10,734 nucleotides of DNA, from positions 1 to 10,734 of the forward strand of contig PEVQ01000157.1 of NCBI GenBank assembly GCA_002780205.1, read 5' to 3'. This document shows, piece after piece, positions 1 to 9,293 of this stretch (its first letter is position 1; every line of letters starts with the position of its first letter). The notes below the pieces were generated by a model. The model had not been told where the DNA came from and searched no databases. It saw only the letters and a program-made list of their open reading frames with translations. Origin of the DNA: Elusimicrobia bacterium CG06_land_8_20_14_3_00_38_11. Lineage in GTDB: Bacteria > Elusimicrobiota > UBA8919. The translations under genes and the position numbers were made by a program.

Positions 1-22
1 GAACTTGATTCAGCATCTATAG

Positions 23-43
23 ACCCTGAAACGAGTTCAGGGT
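23..43. repeat. Small dispersed-type palindrome at left edge
   Basis: A perfect 8-bp stem ACCCTGAA / TTCAGGGT encloses the 5-base loop ACGAG, followed directly by GACAG. Both the palindrome and its flank (CAGCATCTATAGACC before it) look like the short repeats scattered between genes in many bacterial genomes. That family resemblance is from memory. The hairpin itself is read directly. No T-run follows, so it is a poor terminator. It could still be a transcript-end stabiliser for a gene to the left. Confidence 0.6.
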
Positions 44-51
44 GACAGACG

Positions 52-77
52 AAGTACTTTACGGATGTAAAGTATTT
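52..77. repeat. Second hairpin at left edge
   Basis: TACTTTAC (55-62) pairs perfectly with GTAAAGTA (67-74) around a GGAT loop. The stem can extend outward by one G.T wobble and two A-T pairs to 52-77. It lies 9 bases after the first hairpin and is followed by TTTATGCTCCCC, so it has a weak resemblance to a terminator. With only three or four scattered T residues after it, I treat it as repeat structure rather than a called terminator. Confidence 0.5.
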
Positions 78-91
78 TATGCTCCCCTTAG

Positions 92-343
92 TATAATTTT
101 TATGCTTTTAGAAAAGATAATGATTTGTTGCAACCTTCAGTTGAATATCTGGGTTTATCAGAAAACAAAATCGCTCGGCAAAAATTATATGGGGAATTTG
201 TAATGGACGGCGAAAAAGAAAAACGAGGTATAGAGAGATATTTTCGGCAGGGTTTTTATGGAGAACCTGTTTTTGGAAAAAATCTTAAATCTAAAGGTTT
301 AGTAAGCAAGGGATGGAAAAAAGGTCCGAAGATGTCCGGATGA
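92..343 (+). pseudogene. C-terminal remnant of a REP-associated (Y1/RAYT-like) transposase
   Basis: Reading from 92 to the TGA at 341-343 gives YNFYAFRKDNDLLQPSVEYL, then GLSENKIARQKLYGEFV, then a basic tail (KSKGLVSKGWKKGPK). This pattern matches my memory of the end of REP-associated tyrosine transposases: an aromatic SSY-type segment, a 'LL.P...YLGL' stretch, a 'RQ..Y.EFV' helix, an acidic helix and a Lys/Arg/Gly/Pro tail. The HUH and Tyr catalytic region that should lie upstream is absent. The frame has a TAG at 89-91 and the sequence before it is repeat hairpins. A TTG at 125 could start a 72-residue product, but I see no good ribosome-binding site and no reason to think it is made. I infer a decayed 5'-truncated element. 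A plain hypothetical ORF is the alternative. Confidence 0.5.
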
Positions 344-361
344 ATCTAAATTGAAAAACGG

Positions 362-382
362 AATTGAGGACCGTCCCCAATT
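362..382. repeat. Palindrome just upstream of the MoxR gene
   Basis: The 21-base sequence AATTGAGGACCGTCCCCAATT folds on itself with nine of ten pairs matched, one A/C mismatch and a single central base. It ends immediately before the GGAG (383-386) that is the likely ribosome-binding site of the ATPase gene at 391. In RNA it would place a stem against that site. It may be a dispersed repeat, or an operator-like site for a dimeric regulator. The sequence alone does not decide. Confidence 0.55.
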
Positions 383-390
383 GGAGTTTT

Positions 391-1383
391 ATGGAAAAAA
401 TATCGGATGTAAAACTTGTGGAAAAACTTGTTGAGGCAAGAAGAGCGGTTGTTGAACAATTAAGAAATGTTATCGTCGGCCAGCAGGAAGTGATTGATGA
501 ACTTTTAATTTCGCTTTTTGCCAAAGGACACTGTCTTATCGTCGGGGTTCCGGGACTTGCCAAAACGCTTATCGTATCAACGATTTCGCAAATTCTCAAT
601 CTTGAATTTTCAAGAATTCAGTTCACGCCCGACCTGATGCCGTCGGATATTACGGGAACGGAAGTTATTCAGGAAAATATTTCAACGGGCGAGCGTAGTT
701 TTAAGTTCATAAAAGGCCCCGTTTTCGCAAATATAGTTCTTGCCGATGAAATCAATCGTACTCCGCCAAAAACACAGTCGGCACTTTTACAGGCGATGCA
801 GGAATACAAAGTAACCGTCGCAGGACAGACATATCCACTGCCTAATCCGTTTTTTGTTTTAGCGACCCAAAATCCGATTGAACAGGAAGGAACATATCCT
901 TTGCCAGAGGCCCAATTAGACAGGTTTTTCTTTCAGATAAACATTGATTATCCGACGGTAAATGATGAAAAAGAAATTATCAGAAAAACAACAGGAATGC
1001 ATTTGTCTGAAACAAAAAGCATGCTGACATCAGATGAGATTTTGGCATTGCAGGAAATTGTAAGAAAAGTTCCGGTCAGCGATTACGTAGTTGATTATGT
1101 CGTTAAACTTGTTTCCGAAACCCGTCCTAAAGCATCCTCGCTTGATTTCATAAAAAAATGGCTCAACTGGGGAGCAAGCCCGCGGGCGTCTCAAAATTTT
1201 ATTCTTGCCGGAAAATCAAAAGCAGTTTTAGAGGGAAGATACACTGTTTCCGTTGAGGACATAAAAGCCGTCGCATATTCCGTTTTAAGACACCGCCTCA
1301 TTTTGAACTATACCGCAGAAGCGGAAGGAATTACAACCGAGGAAATTATAAAAAAATTGCTGGAAAAAATAACACCAGAATAA
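391..1383 (+). CDS. MoxR-family AAA+ ATPase
   Basis: This 330-residue cytoplasmic AAA+ ATPase has the full MoxR set. Walker A is GVPGLAKT (52-59), Walker B ends in ADE (118-120), sensor 1 lies in LATQNP (157-162) with N161, the arginine finger is in LPEAQLDRF (R178), and sensor 2 is in GASPRAS (R265). Length is normal for the family. MoxR proteins are regarded as ATP-driven chaperones or remodellers of VWA-domain partners, and three VWA-type proteins follow. I chose ATG 391 because GGAG lies 4 bases upstream and the protein then starts in the usual MoxR way (a helix leading to VIVGQQEVIDELL). An in-frame TTG at 364 would add nine residues encoded by the upstream palindrome and is unlikely. 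It is the first gene of the operon. No convincing sigma-70 promoter is visible upstream. The partner specificity is inferred. Confidence 0.95.
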   Translation: MEKISDVKLVEKLVEARRAVVEQLRNVIVGQQEVIDELLISLFAKGHCLIVGVPGLAKTLIVSTISQILNLEFSRIQFTPDLMPSDITGTEVIQENISTGERSFKFIKGPVFANIVLADEINRTPPKTQSALLQAMQEYKVTVAGQTYPLPNPFFVLATQNPIEQEGTYPLPEAQLDRFFFQINIDYPTVNDEKEIIRKTTGMHLSETKSMLTSDEILALQEIVRKVPVSDYVVDYVVKLVSETRPKASSLDFIKKWLNWGASPRASQNFILAGKSKAVLEGRYTVSVEDIKAVAYSVLRHRLILNYTAEAEGITTEEIIKKLLEKITPE

Positions 1384-1390
1384 AAATCAA

Positions 1391-1442
1391 GCCACAGATA
1401 AACACAGATAAAAATCAGTGCAATTCTGTGAAATTCTGTGGC
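1391..1442. repeat. Two-tier inverted repeat built of 10-base units, between MoxR and DUF58 genes
   Basis: GCCACAGA (1391-1398) pairs with TCTGTGGC (1435-1442). After a 4x4 internal loop, CACAGA (1403-1408) pairs with TCTGTG (1425-1430), leaving a 16-base loop. Each arm is a pair of 10-base direct repeats: CACAGATAAA twice on the left and a GTGNAATTCT-type unit twice on the right. It occupies most of the only real gap in the operon (67 bases) and stops 8 bases before the DUF58 ATG. It looks like a dispersed repeat. In the transcript it would form a stem-loop that could separate MoxR expression from the genes below. Confidence 0.7.
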
Positions 1443-1450
1443 AAAAAAAA

Positions 1451-2338
1451 ATGAAATCATATCTTGACCCTTTGACAATAGCAAAAATTTCAACGATGTC
1501 TTTGAAAGCAAAATATGTCGTTGAAGGTTTTATATCCGGACTTCACACCAGCAAATTTAAGGGTCACTCGTTAGAATTCGCACAGCACAGGGAGTATTCT
1601 TTCGGCGACGAACTGAAACATCTTGATTGGAAGGTTTTCGGGAAATCCGACAAATTTTTTGTTAAACAATATGAAGAAGAAACAAATCTTAAAGCGTACA
1701 TAATGCTTGACGCGTCGGGCTCAATGGGTTATAAATCCGTCGGCATTTCTAAACTGGAATACGGTTCGTATATCGCCGCCGCGCTTTCATATCTTATGAT
1801 AAAACAAGGCGATGCCGTCGGACTGGTCGTATATGATACAGAAATAAAAAAAAATATTCCGCCGCGGGCAACACTAAATCACCTATCAATTATTTTTGAC
1901 GAACTTTCCAAAACAACGGCCGGCGGCGAGACGGATATTTCAAAAATACTTTATGATTTTTCAAAAAAACTTAAAAAAAGAACGCTAATTATTTTAATCT
2001 CGGATTTATTCGACGAACAGGAAAAGATTATCAGAGCCGTAAAAAATTACAGGTTTGCCAAGAATGAAATCATTGTGTTTCACATTATGGATAAAATTGA
2101 AGAAAATCTTGATATGAACGGTAATGTTTTTTTTAAGAGCATGGAAAATGAAAAATTTTTAATCACAGAAACGGATATCATAAAAAAAGAATATCAAAAA
2201 ATTATTTTAGAATTCATAGAAAAATACAAATCAGAGTTCAGAAGGGCCGATATTGACTATTCCTATTTTAATACTTCTTCACCGCTTGATTTATCTCTGA
2301 CCAACTATCTTTCAAAAAGAGAAAAATTGCAGGTATGA
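1451..2338 (+). CDS. DUF58 family protein (VWA-like fold)
   Basis: This 295-residue protein has no membrane segment and is a typical MoxR partner. The N-terminus (LDPLTIAKISTMSLKAKYVV) and the HREYSFGDELKHLDW block (47-61) are the DUF58 signature. The C-terminal half is VWA-like. D87-x-S89-x-S91 matches MIDAS, T161-D162 fits the second metal-site loop, and SD 184-185 fits the third. Length is normal. ATG 1451 is chosen because it gives the standard family start. An in-frame GTG at 1418 would add 11 residues encoded by the intergenic palindrome and is rejected. The run of As before the ATG offers no clear Shine-Dalgarno. Its stop overlaps the next start as ATGA, so translation is probably coupled. 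The exact biochemical role is not known for the family. Confidence 0.93.
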   Translation: MKSYLDPLTIAKISTMSLKAKYVVEGFISGLHTSKFKGHSLEFAQHREYSFGDELKHLDWKVFGKSDKFFVKQYEEETNLKAYIMLDASGSMGYKSVGISKLEYGSYIAAALSYLMIKQGDAVGLVVYDTEIKKNIPPRATLNHLSIIFDELSKTTAGGETDISKILYDFSKKLKKRTLIILISDLFDEQEKIIRAVKNYRFAKNEIIVFHIMDKIEENLDMNGNVFFKSMENEKFLITETDIIKKEYQKIILEFIEKYKSEFRRADIDYSYFNTSSPLDLSLTNYLSKREKLQV

Positions 2339-4256
2339 CATTTCTTAATTCCGTTTTTCTTTGGGGTTTGACCGCCGTTTCTATACCGCTTATAATTCAT
2401 CTGCTTTCTCAAAAAAAACCAAGAATTGTTTATTTCAGTGATTTAAGATTTTTGGAACTTGCAGCCAGCCGTTCCGTAAAAAAATTTAAGATTCGGCAGT
2501 ATTTACTTCTCCTTATAAGATGTCTTTTGATAATTATTATTACATTGATTTTTGCAAGACCGGTAATGCATTATATACTGTCATCTAAAAATACTGAAAC
2601 CATTTTTCTTATTGACAATTCATATTCTATGGAGTATTACAAAGACGGAAAAATGCGGATTGAAGATGCAAAAAATGTTGTAAAACAAACCCTTGACTTA
2701 TTAAACCCGCAGGAAAAAATTGCAGTGTTTTCATTTTCGGATATAGTGATACCGGTAGTGAAAAATCCTACTGCGGATAAAAAGTTAATACTAACCGAGT
2801 TAGAAAAAATAAAACTGGACTCTAAAAAAACCGATGTTATTAACGCCGTGAACGAAGTTGTAAAATATTTTCAAAATGATAATACAGAAAAAAGGATTAT
2901 TATTGTTACTGATTTTGCCAAAAACGGCTGGCTATGGAAAAAAGATATCATAACCCAAAATTATAAAATTATCTGTGTTGATGTTGGTGACAATAAGCCC
3001 GAAAATTTTGCGGTGTCAAATGTTGAAACTTTCGGCAATAAAATAACGGCAGTTGTTTCAAATTATTCCGATGATAAAAAAAGTGTTTCTATGGAGTTAT
3101 CTATTGACGGTAAAAAACATCAGTCCGCATTTTTTGAAATATATCCGCATAAAAGTTCCGAATGGTCGTTTGATGTAAAAAATATTAAAAACGGAATACA
3201 TAAATGTTTTATTGAAATAGAGCCGGATAAACTTTCAGCCGATAATAAATATTTTTTTGCGTTTAATTACAGAGAAAAACCTAATGTCTTATTGATAGAT
3301 GGTCATCCTCAATTTTCCGATTTTAAGGGGGAAACATTTTTTTTGAAAACGGCACTTGCAAGTTATTGCGATGTTAAAGTTATAAATTTTTCGCAATTTG
3401 AAAGTAAAGATTCATCAAATTATTCCGTATTGTTTTTTTGCAATGTTTCCGATTTCAATAAAAACGATGTTTTAATGTTGAAAAACTTTATTTTAAACGG
3501 TAAATATCTTGTTTTTTTTCTCGGTGATAATATTTCAAAAGAAAAATATAACATAAAAATGTCTTTTTTGTTGCCGTGTGAAATATCATCAATTTTGAAC
3601 TACGGTAAGTTGTCAAATCACAATCTCCCCGAAAGCCAAGAAATGTTAACGAATGAAAATATTAAAAAAAGATTTTTGTTAATTCCCGAACAGAATGCCG
3701 AAACACTGTTGAAATTCAGCGATGATACGCCGTTTTTGGTCAAAGGGAAAAACAATGTTTTTGTTTTTGCAATATCCTCAAATCTTTCATATTCTGATAT
3801 ACCCATAAGACCCGTTTTTCCCATTATAATAAAATATCTTTTTTCTTATTTTTTGGAAAACGATGCTTTGATAAAATCAGCAAACATCGGAGATATATAT
3901 CAAAAAACGGCAGGCGAAATAATTCCCGAAATTGTTTCGCCCGACGGTAAAATAGTAAAAAATCAAAACGAATTATTATTTGAAAAAGGAGGCATCTATG
4001 AGATTAAAAATCATAAAATGGAATTTGTAAATGTAAATCCTGATGTCAAATCCGGCGAATCTGATTTGGCAAAAATAGATACTGCAGAAATTAAAAAATC
4101 ATTTGACAAAAACTTTCTCGGAACGGTAATTGCGGATAGCCATTTTGAAAAAAAAATAAAAAAATTACTGTATGGCAATGAAATAACAAAATACTTTATA
4201 TTGCTTTTATTGATATTTGCTATTTTGGAAACATTGCTTGCAAATTACAGAAAATT

Positions 4257-4260
<4 letters not shown>
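2335..4260 (+). CDS. BatA-type VWA membrane protein with GATase-like region
   Basis: This 641-residue protein opens with the BatA-type N-terminal domain: a membrane segment at about 5-24 ending in HLLSQKKP, a basic stretch, and a second segment at about 56-76. A VWA domain follows with an intact MIDAS: D94-x-S96-x-S98, T166-D167, and TD at 192-193. Residues about 310-500 look like the Rossmann-like fold of class I glutamine amidotransferases (PNVLLIDGHPQF, then a 'FI..GK.LVFFLGD' strand-turn). I see no Gly-x-Cys-x-Gly nucleophile, so it is probably not an enzyme. A last membrane helix lies at about 619-636. The VWA and GATase-like parts would therefore face outside. ATG 2335 overlaps the DUF58 stop and the gene's own stop overlaps the next ATG. 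The domain-to-function link is inferred. Confidence 0.9.
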
Positions 4261-4990
<730 letters not shown>

Positions 4991-4994
<4 letters not shown>

Positions 4995-7066
4995 CCAAAG
5001 GAAATCCTTGTGGGATGAAAAAAATATCATATCTTTTAAGAATTACTGCATTTATACTTATAATTTTCCTTATAATTCAGCCGAAAAAAAAGATTTATCG
5101 GGTGAGAAATACTCCGACCGTTGCGGTTTTAATAGATTATTCTCAAAGCATGCAAAACATTTTCGGCAAAAATAATTTTTCAAAACTTAAGAAAAAAATA
5201 ATATCGGAGATTCCTGAATCATCAAAAATAAATCCGGTTTTTTTCAAATTTTCTGAGGAATTAAATAATATTTCCGCAGATGAGATTGAAAAACTTACGG
5301 CTAAAGGTTTGAGAACGGATATAATCGGAACTCTTGAAAAAATAAATAAGGAATTTCTAGGCAAAGAACTGGACGCCGTAATTTTATTTTCCGACGGCAA
5401 TCAAAATGTAGAAAAATCCGCCGATGAAGTAATAAAAGAATTTTCCGAATTGGATATACCTGTTATTGCAGTCGTTCCGCAAACCGCCCTATCGCAAAAA
5501 AATATATCCATAAAAAAAATAGATGTGCCTGATGTTGTTTTTAGAAATGTCAGGGTGGGACTATCAGTAAAAATTAACACATATGGTTTTGTCGGCAAAA
5601 AAATATCCGTATATCTCAAATCAGAAAATACCGTTTTACAGAGCAAATCGCTTGATATCGTAAATTCAGGCAATACGAATGTTGATTTTGACATAACTCC
5701 GCAAATTGCCGGGCAGATAAATTATTCAATAGAAATACCCACATATTCCGGCGAACAAAATATATATGACAATAAAAAAAAATTTGTGCTTGATGTAGAG
5801 CCGGAAAAAATTCGTGTTTTATATCTCTGCGGACAACCGTCATTTAATTATTCATTTTTACGCAATACCCTAAAGAATGATCCCAACATTGAACTTGTTT
5901 CGTTTGTGATTTTAAGAAATCCGGAAAATATAGTTCCCGTTTCCGATAGTGAACTTTCACTTATACCTTTTCCTGTGGAAGATATTTTTTCAAAAGAAAT
6001 TTTTAATTTTGACCTTTTGATTTTAGATAATTTTAACTATTCCAGATTTCCGATAAGTTATCAGCATCTTACAAATATAAAAAATTTCATCACTGTAAAT
6101 GGTAAGTCACTTTTGATAATCTCTGGGGAAATTCCGTTATCCGTCTATCAAAATACGCCTGTTGCCGAATTGTTGCCCGTAATTCCGGCGCCGGAAATTA
6201 TCTCAAAAAAATTCCGTCTTATTGCTTTATCTGGCGAACACGGTATTCTGAAACTGGCGGGCGATGAATCGTCTAATAATTATATTTGGAAAGGGATGCC
6301 AGAACTAGACAGTATAAATGTTTCTTCCATCGGTGAAAAATCCGTCGTACTTGCCAAAGGCGAAAAATCAAATTACCCCGTAATAACAATTGCCGAAAAA
6401 GGCAAAGGACGGGTTATGTGCATTACGACATCATCATTGTGGCGATTGGCATTAGGCAGTGAAAACCCGTATAATTATGTAAGAATTATAGGACAGTCGG
6501 TTAAATGGCTTACAAATGCTGCTTCAATAAAACAGGTAGTTATTTTTGCAAAAAAAAGTTATAATATAAACGATACCGCCTCTCTGAAAATCCACGTAAA
6601 AGATGAGTACTTTAAACCGGTAAGTAATGCATCTGTTCAACTTGAAGTGGCCTCGCCCGACGGTTTAAAAGAGGGGATTGAAGTTTTTCCTGAGATGGAA
6701 AGCGGCGAATACGGTGCAAGTGTTGAACTACATTCGTCGGGAGAATATAAAATTTATGTCATCGCTTATGATAAAAAAAGATTTTTAGGAAGCGATAAAA
6801 ATTCTTTTACGGTTTTTAATGTCTCAAGGGAATCGGAAGATACCAATATCAATGAACAGTTTATGAAAGAAATTGCAGACAAAACTGCAGGAAAATTTTT
6901 TGCGGTGGACAATTTTAATGTAGAAAAATCGGATATAAAACCCAAAATCAGAAAATCAGATGTTTTATATGAAATAAATATTTGGGACAAAGCGCCGATT
7001 TATTTTATTTTGATTTTTTTATTTGCCGTTGAGTGGTTTTTGAGACGGAAAAGCGGTTTATTATGA
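4991..7066 (+). CDS. VWA membrane protein with GATase-like and Ig-like regions
   Basis: This 691-residue protein has an N-terminal membrane segment at about 14-30 followed by PKKK. A VWA domain carries MIDAS D49-x-S51-x-S53, T109-D110 and SDG 134-136. Residues about 273-510 form a GATase-like region (EKIRVLYLCGQPSFNYSFLR; a later 'FDLLILDNF' strand and a 'FITVNGKSLLIISGE' strand-turn) without a visible catalytic Cys. An Ig-like beta segment at about 515-607 follows, then a last helix near 669-684 before RRK. It is the second VWA-membrane protein of the operon and is built like the first, with the N-terminal two-helix BatA part reduced to one helix. ATG 4991 overlaps the DUF4159 stop. A second ATG at 5015 (MKKISYLL) with AAAGGA upstream is a reasonable alternative that would give a cleaner membrane anchor. 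The role is inferred from context only. Confidence 0.88.
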
Positions 7067-9270
7067 ATGTGGTTTTTTTAATTTCTTATGGATTTTATTT
7101 GTTAACATTATGTCCGACCGTTTATGTCGGCGACAGCGGTGAATTCACAACCGCTGCATATACTTTGGGCATAACCCATCCGCCCGGTTATCCGCTGTAT
7201 GTATTATTGGGGAAAATTTTTACATTGATAATTCCGTTCGGAAACATCGCTTACCGTGTCAATTTAATGAGTGCATTTTTCGGTGCATTAAGTTGCGGAA
7301 TTGTCTATTTGATACTACGAAAAATGGGAGACGGTAGACGGGAGACGGTAGACGGAAAACCATTTACCGTTTACCTTCTACCTTTTACCGCCTCTCTTTG
7401 TTTGGCTTTTTCCAAGACATTTTGGTCACAATCAGTAGTTGCCGAAGTGTACACCATTAACGCATTTTTTATCGCTTTATTAATTTATATATCAATATCA
7501 AAATATACGGGGTATTTACCCCGTGTTATCATCGCTCGCTCGGAATCGCAATCAAGATTGCCATTCGCTCGCTCTCTTGATAATAAAAATCTTTATTTGT
7601 TTTCGTTTGTTGCCGGAGTCGGAATTGCGGGACACTACATTACGGCATTGGTACTACCTGCATTTATTGTTTTCTATTGGAAAATACTTTTGGAGAAAAG
7701 AAATTTTTGGAAACGGTTTTTAGCAAGTTTTATCTTTTTATTATTCGGATTATCGGTTCTTTTATTTATGCCGGTTCGCTCCGGCGTACAACCTTTTATG
7801 GATTGGGGAAATACTGAAATTTTCAGTAATTTTATCGCACAGATAAGAAGGGTGCAGTATAAAACATTTGAATTCGGTCAGACGGTAACATTGTTCACAA
7901 AATTCCAGTTTATAAAATATTTTTTGAAACTTGCAAGTGAACAATTTACATATTATCTGATTCCGTTTGTACTTCTGGGTTTAATAAATTTATGGAAATC
8001 ACTAAAAAAATTCTGCACTTTTACAGTCGCATTGTTTCTTATAAATAGTTTGGGTTTGATTTTTATTTTGAAATTTCAGTTTAATCCGCAGCAATCGTCG
8101 GTAGTTGAGGTCTATTATCTCCCTGCATATACGATAGTGGCGATTTGGCTGTATTTCGGAATTTTACATTTATCAAAATTTGTTAAAACCATTGTTTTTT
8201 TGCCTTTTGTTATTTTACCGTTGATGATAAACTTTAATTACAACAATAAAAGAAATAACTTTATTGCATATGATTATTCCTCTAATATCTTGAAATCATT
8301 ACCGAAAGAATCGCATTTTTTTTCGTCGGGCGACAACCAGATGTTCCTCTTGTCATATCAGCAGTGGTGTCTAAAAAAAAGAACCGATTTGTCTTTTTAT
8401 ACAGACACGGGATTGTTGTTTAAGAATATTTTCGGCAGTGATTTTTTTCAACTTACAAAAGAAGAAAAACGGGTGAGACGGGAATATATCCAGCGAGAAC
8501 TACTGAAACAATCAAGACCTGTCTATTTTTCACTTGGCAGCAGTTTCTCAAATTTAAGGGAGATAAAACCGGAAATCGCAGGAATTGTCTTCAGGGCAAA
8601 ACCGCTCGGTTTGAATTACGATATGTGGCAGATTTATGCTATCCGCGGCATAGATAATAAAAATTATTTGACGGAATATCTCTTAAGGGATGTTGCTGCG
8701 CAATATCATTATTTTCTTGCAGAAAAATATTTTATAGATAAGAATATAAACGAAATGCTGAAAGAATTTGATGTTGCAGGATTTGTCGGCGGTGATGTTG
8801 AGTGGGTTTTTAATAACATAGGAATTTCGCTTCGCGAAAAGGGTTTTGCCGACGATGCAATCAAAAATTTTCAAAAAGGCATAGAAATAAATCGTTATGA
8901 TGATAACGCAAAAAACAATCTGGCATTTATGTATTTGGAATTCGGCTATAAAAAATTCCTGCAAAAAAAATATGATGAGACAGTTAATTTTTATAAAAAA
9001 GCAATTGAAATTAATCCTCAACTGGCAGAACCGCATGGTTATCTCGGTGTTGTTTATGAACAGATGAATCAAAATGAACTTGCAATTTCCGAATATCAAA
9101 AAGCAATTTCACTGAAATATGATTATGTTGATGCGCATTATAATTTGGGCGTTGCATACTGGAAAATTAAAAACTGGACAGGGGTTATTGAAGAATTTCA
9201 GACGGTTTTACAACTAAAACCTGAACATCAACAGGCAAAAAAATATCTTTCAATGTTAAAAAAGATGTAG
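7063..9270 (+). CDS. DUF2723 (TMEM260-like) GT-C-type membrane glycosyltransferase with C-terminal TPRs
   Basis: This 735-residue multi-pass protein begins with the DUF2723 signature: an N-terminal helix, then PTVYVGDSGEF with acidic residues D24 and E27, then THPPGYPLY (38-46), PFGNIAYRVNL (58-68) and WSQSVVAEVYT (121-131). The first loop acidic residue is the expected catalytic position in GT-C enzymes. About ten hydrophobic segments run to about residue 390, followed by a soluble part and three or four TPRs at about 580-730. The family includes human TMEM260, a protein O-mannosyltransferase that also has C-terminal TPRs. The donor and target here are unknown. ATG 7063 overlaps the previous stop as ATGA; an in-frame GTG at 7033 inside that gene is less likely. 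Two short loops, residues about 88-109 and 149-174, are encoded by repeat DNA inserted in frame. Confidence 0.87.
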   Translation: MNVVFLISYGFYLLTLCPTVYVGDSGEFTTAAYTLGITHPPGYPLYVLLGKIFTLIIPFGNIAYRVNLMSAFFGALSCGIVYLILRKMGDGRRETVDGKPFTVYLLPFTASLCLAFSKTFWSQSVVAEVYTINAFFIALLIYISISKYTGYLPRVIIARSESQSRLPFARSLDNKNLYLFSFVAGVGIAGHYITALVLPAFIVFYWKILLEKRNFWKRFLASFIFLLFGLSVLLFMPVRSGVQPFMDWGNTEIFSNFIAQIRRVQYKTFEFGQTVTLFTKFQFIKYFLKLASEQFTYYLIPFVLLGLINLWKSLKKFCTFTVALFLINSLGLIFILKFQFNPQQSSVVEVYYLPAYTIVAIWLYFGILHLSKFVKTIVFLPFVILPLMINFNYNNKRNNFIAYDYSSNILKSLPKESHFFSSGDNQMFLLSYQQWCLKKRTDLSFYTDTGLLFKNIFGSDFFQLTKEEKRVRREYIQRELLKQSRPVYFSLGSSFSNLREIKPEIAGIVFRAKPLGLNYDMWQIYAIRGIDNKNYLTEYLLRDVAAQYHYFLAEKYFIDKNINEMLKEFDVAGFVGGDVEWVFNNIGISLREKGFADDAIKNFQKGIEINRYDDNAKNNLAFMYLEFGYKKFLQKKYDETVNFYKKAIEINPQLAEPHGYLGVVYEQMNQNELAISEYQKAISLKYDYVDAHYNLGVAYWKIKNWTGVIEEFQTVLQLKPEHQQAKKYLSMLKKM
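7326..7388. repeat. Inverted heptamer array inside the DUF2723 gene
   Basis: Nine consecutive 7-base units: GGGAGAC, GGTAGAC, GGGAGAC, GGTAGAC, GGAAAAC, CATTTAC, CGTTTAC, CTTCTAC, CTTTTAC. The first four match GGKAGAC on the + strand. The last four, read on the minus strand, are GGTAAAA, GGTAGAA, GGTAAAC and GGTAAAT, so the array is a head-to-head inversion of one heptamer type. The total of 63 bases equals 21 codons, so the reading frame is kept. It encodes a charged GDGRRETVDG segment followed by FTVYLLPFT between two membrane segments. Confidence 0.85.
7507..7583. repeat. Composite palindromic element inside the DUF2723 gene
   Basis: The left part is a perfect hairpin, ACGGGGT-ATTT-ACCCCGT (7507-7524). 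The right part (7526-7583) is bounded by TTATCA and TGATAA. It contains two direct copies of CGCTCGCTC (7533-7541, 7566-7574) on either side of CAATC-AA-GATTG (7549-7560). All of it is read through as TGYLPRVIIARSESQSRLPF and then ARSLDN (residues 149-174), which falls in a loop where DUF2723 relatives, as I remember them, have only a short linker. Confidence 0.75.
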
Positions 9271-9293
9271 AAAGGACTTCAGCCCTGCATAAA

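Noticed and set aside
92..97. TATAAT as a -10 promoter box
   Set aside because: No usable -35 lies 16-18 bases upstream, and the bases read as part of the conserved transposase tail (YNFYA), so the match is probably coincidental.
351..379. TTGAAA as a -35 box for the operon
   Set aside because: The position 17 bases downstream is TCCCCA, which is nothing like a -10 box.
1418..1450. GTG start at 1418 for the DUF58 gene
   Set aside because: The extra 11 residues are encoded by the intergenic palindrome and lie before the normal family N-terminus. ATG 1451 fits better.
1443..1451. Run of nine As before the DUF58 ATG as a slippage switch
   Set aside because: It lies outside the coding region if ATG 1451 is the start, so a length change would not shift the frame.
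7033..7062. GTG start at 7033 for the DUF2723 gene
   Set aside because: It would put ten charged residues before the first helix. ATG 7063 gives the same ATGA overlap as the other operon genes.
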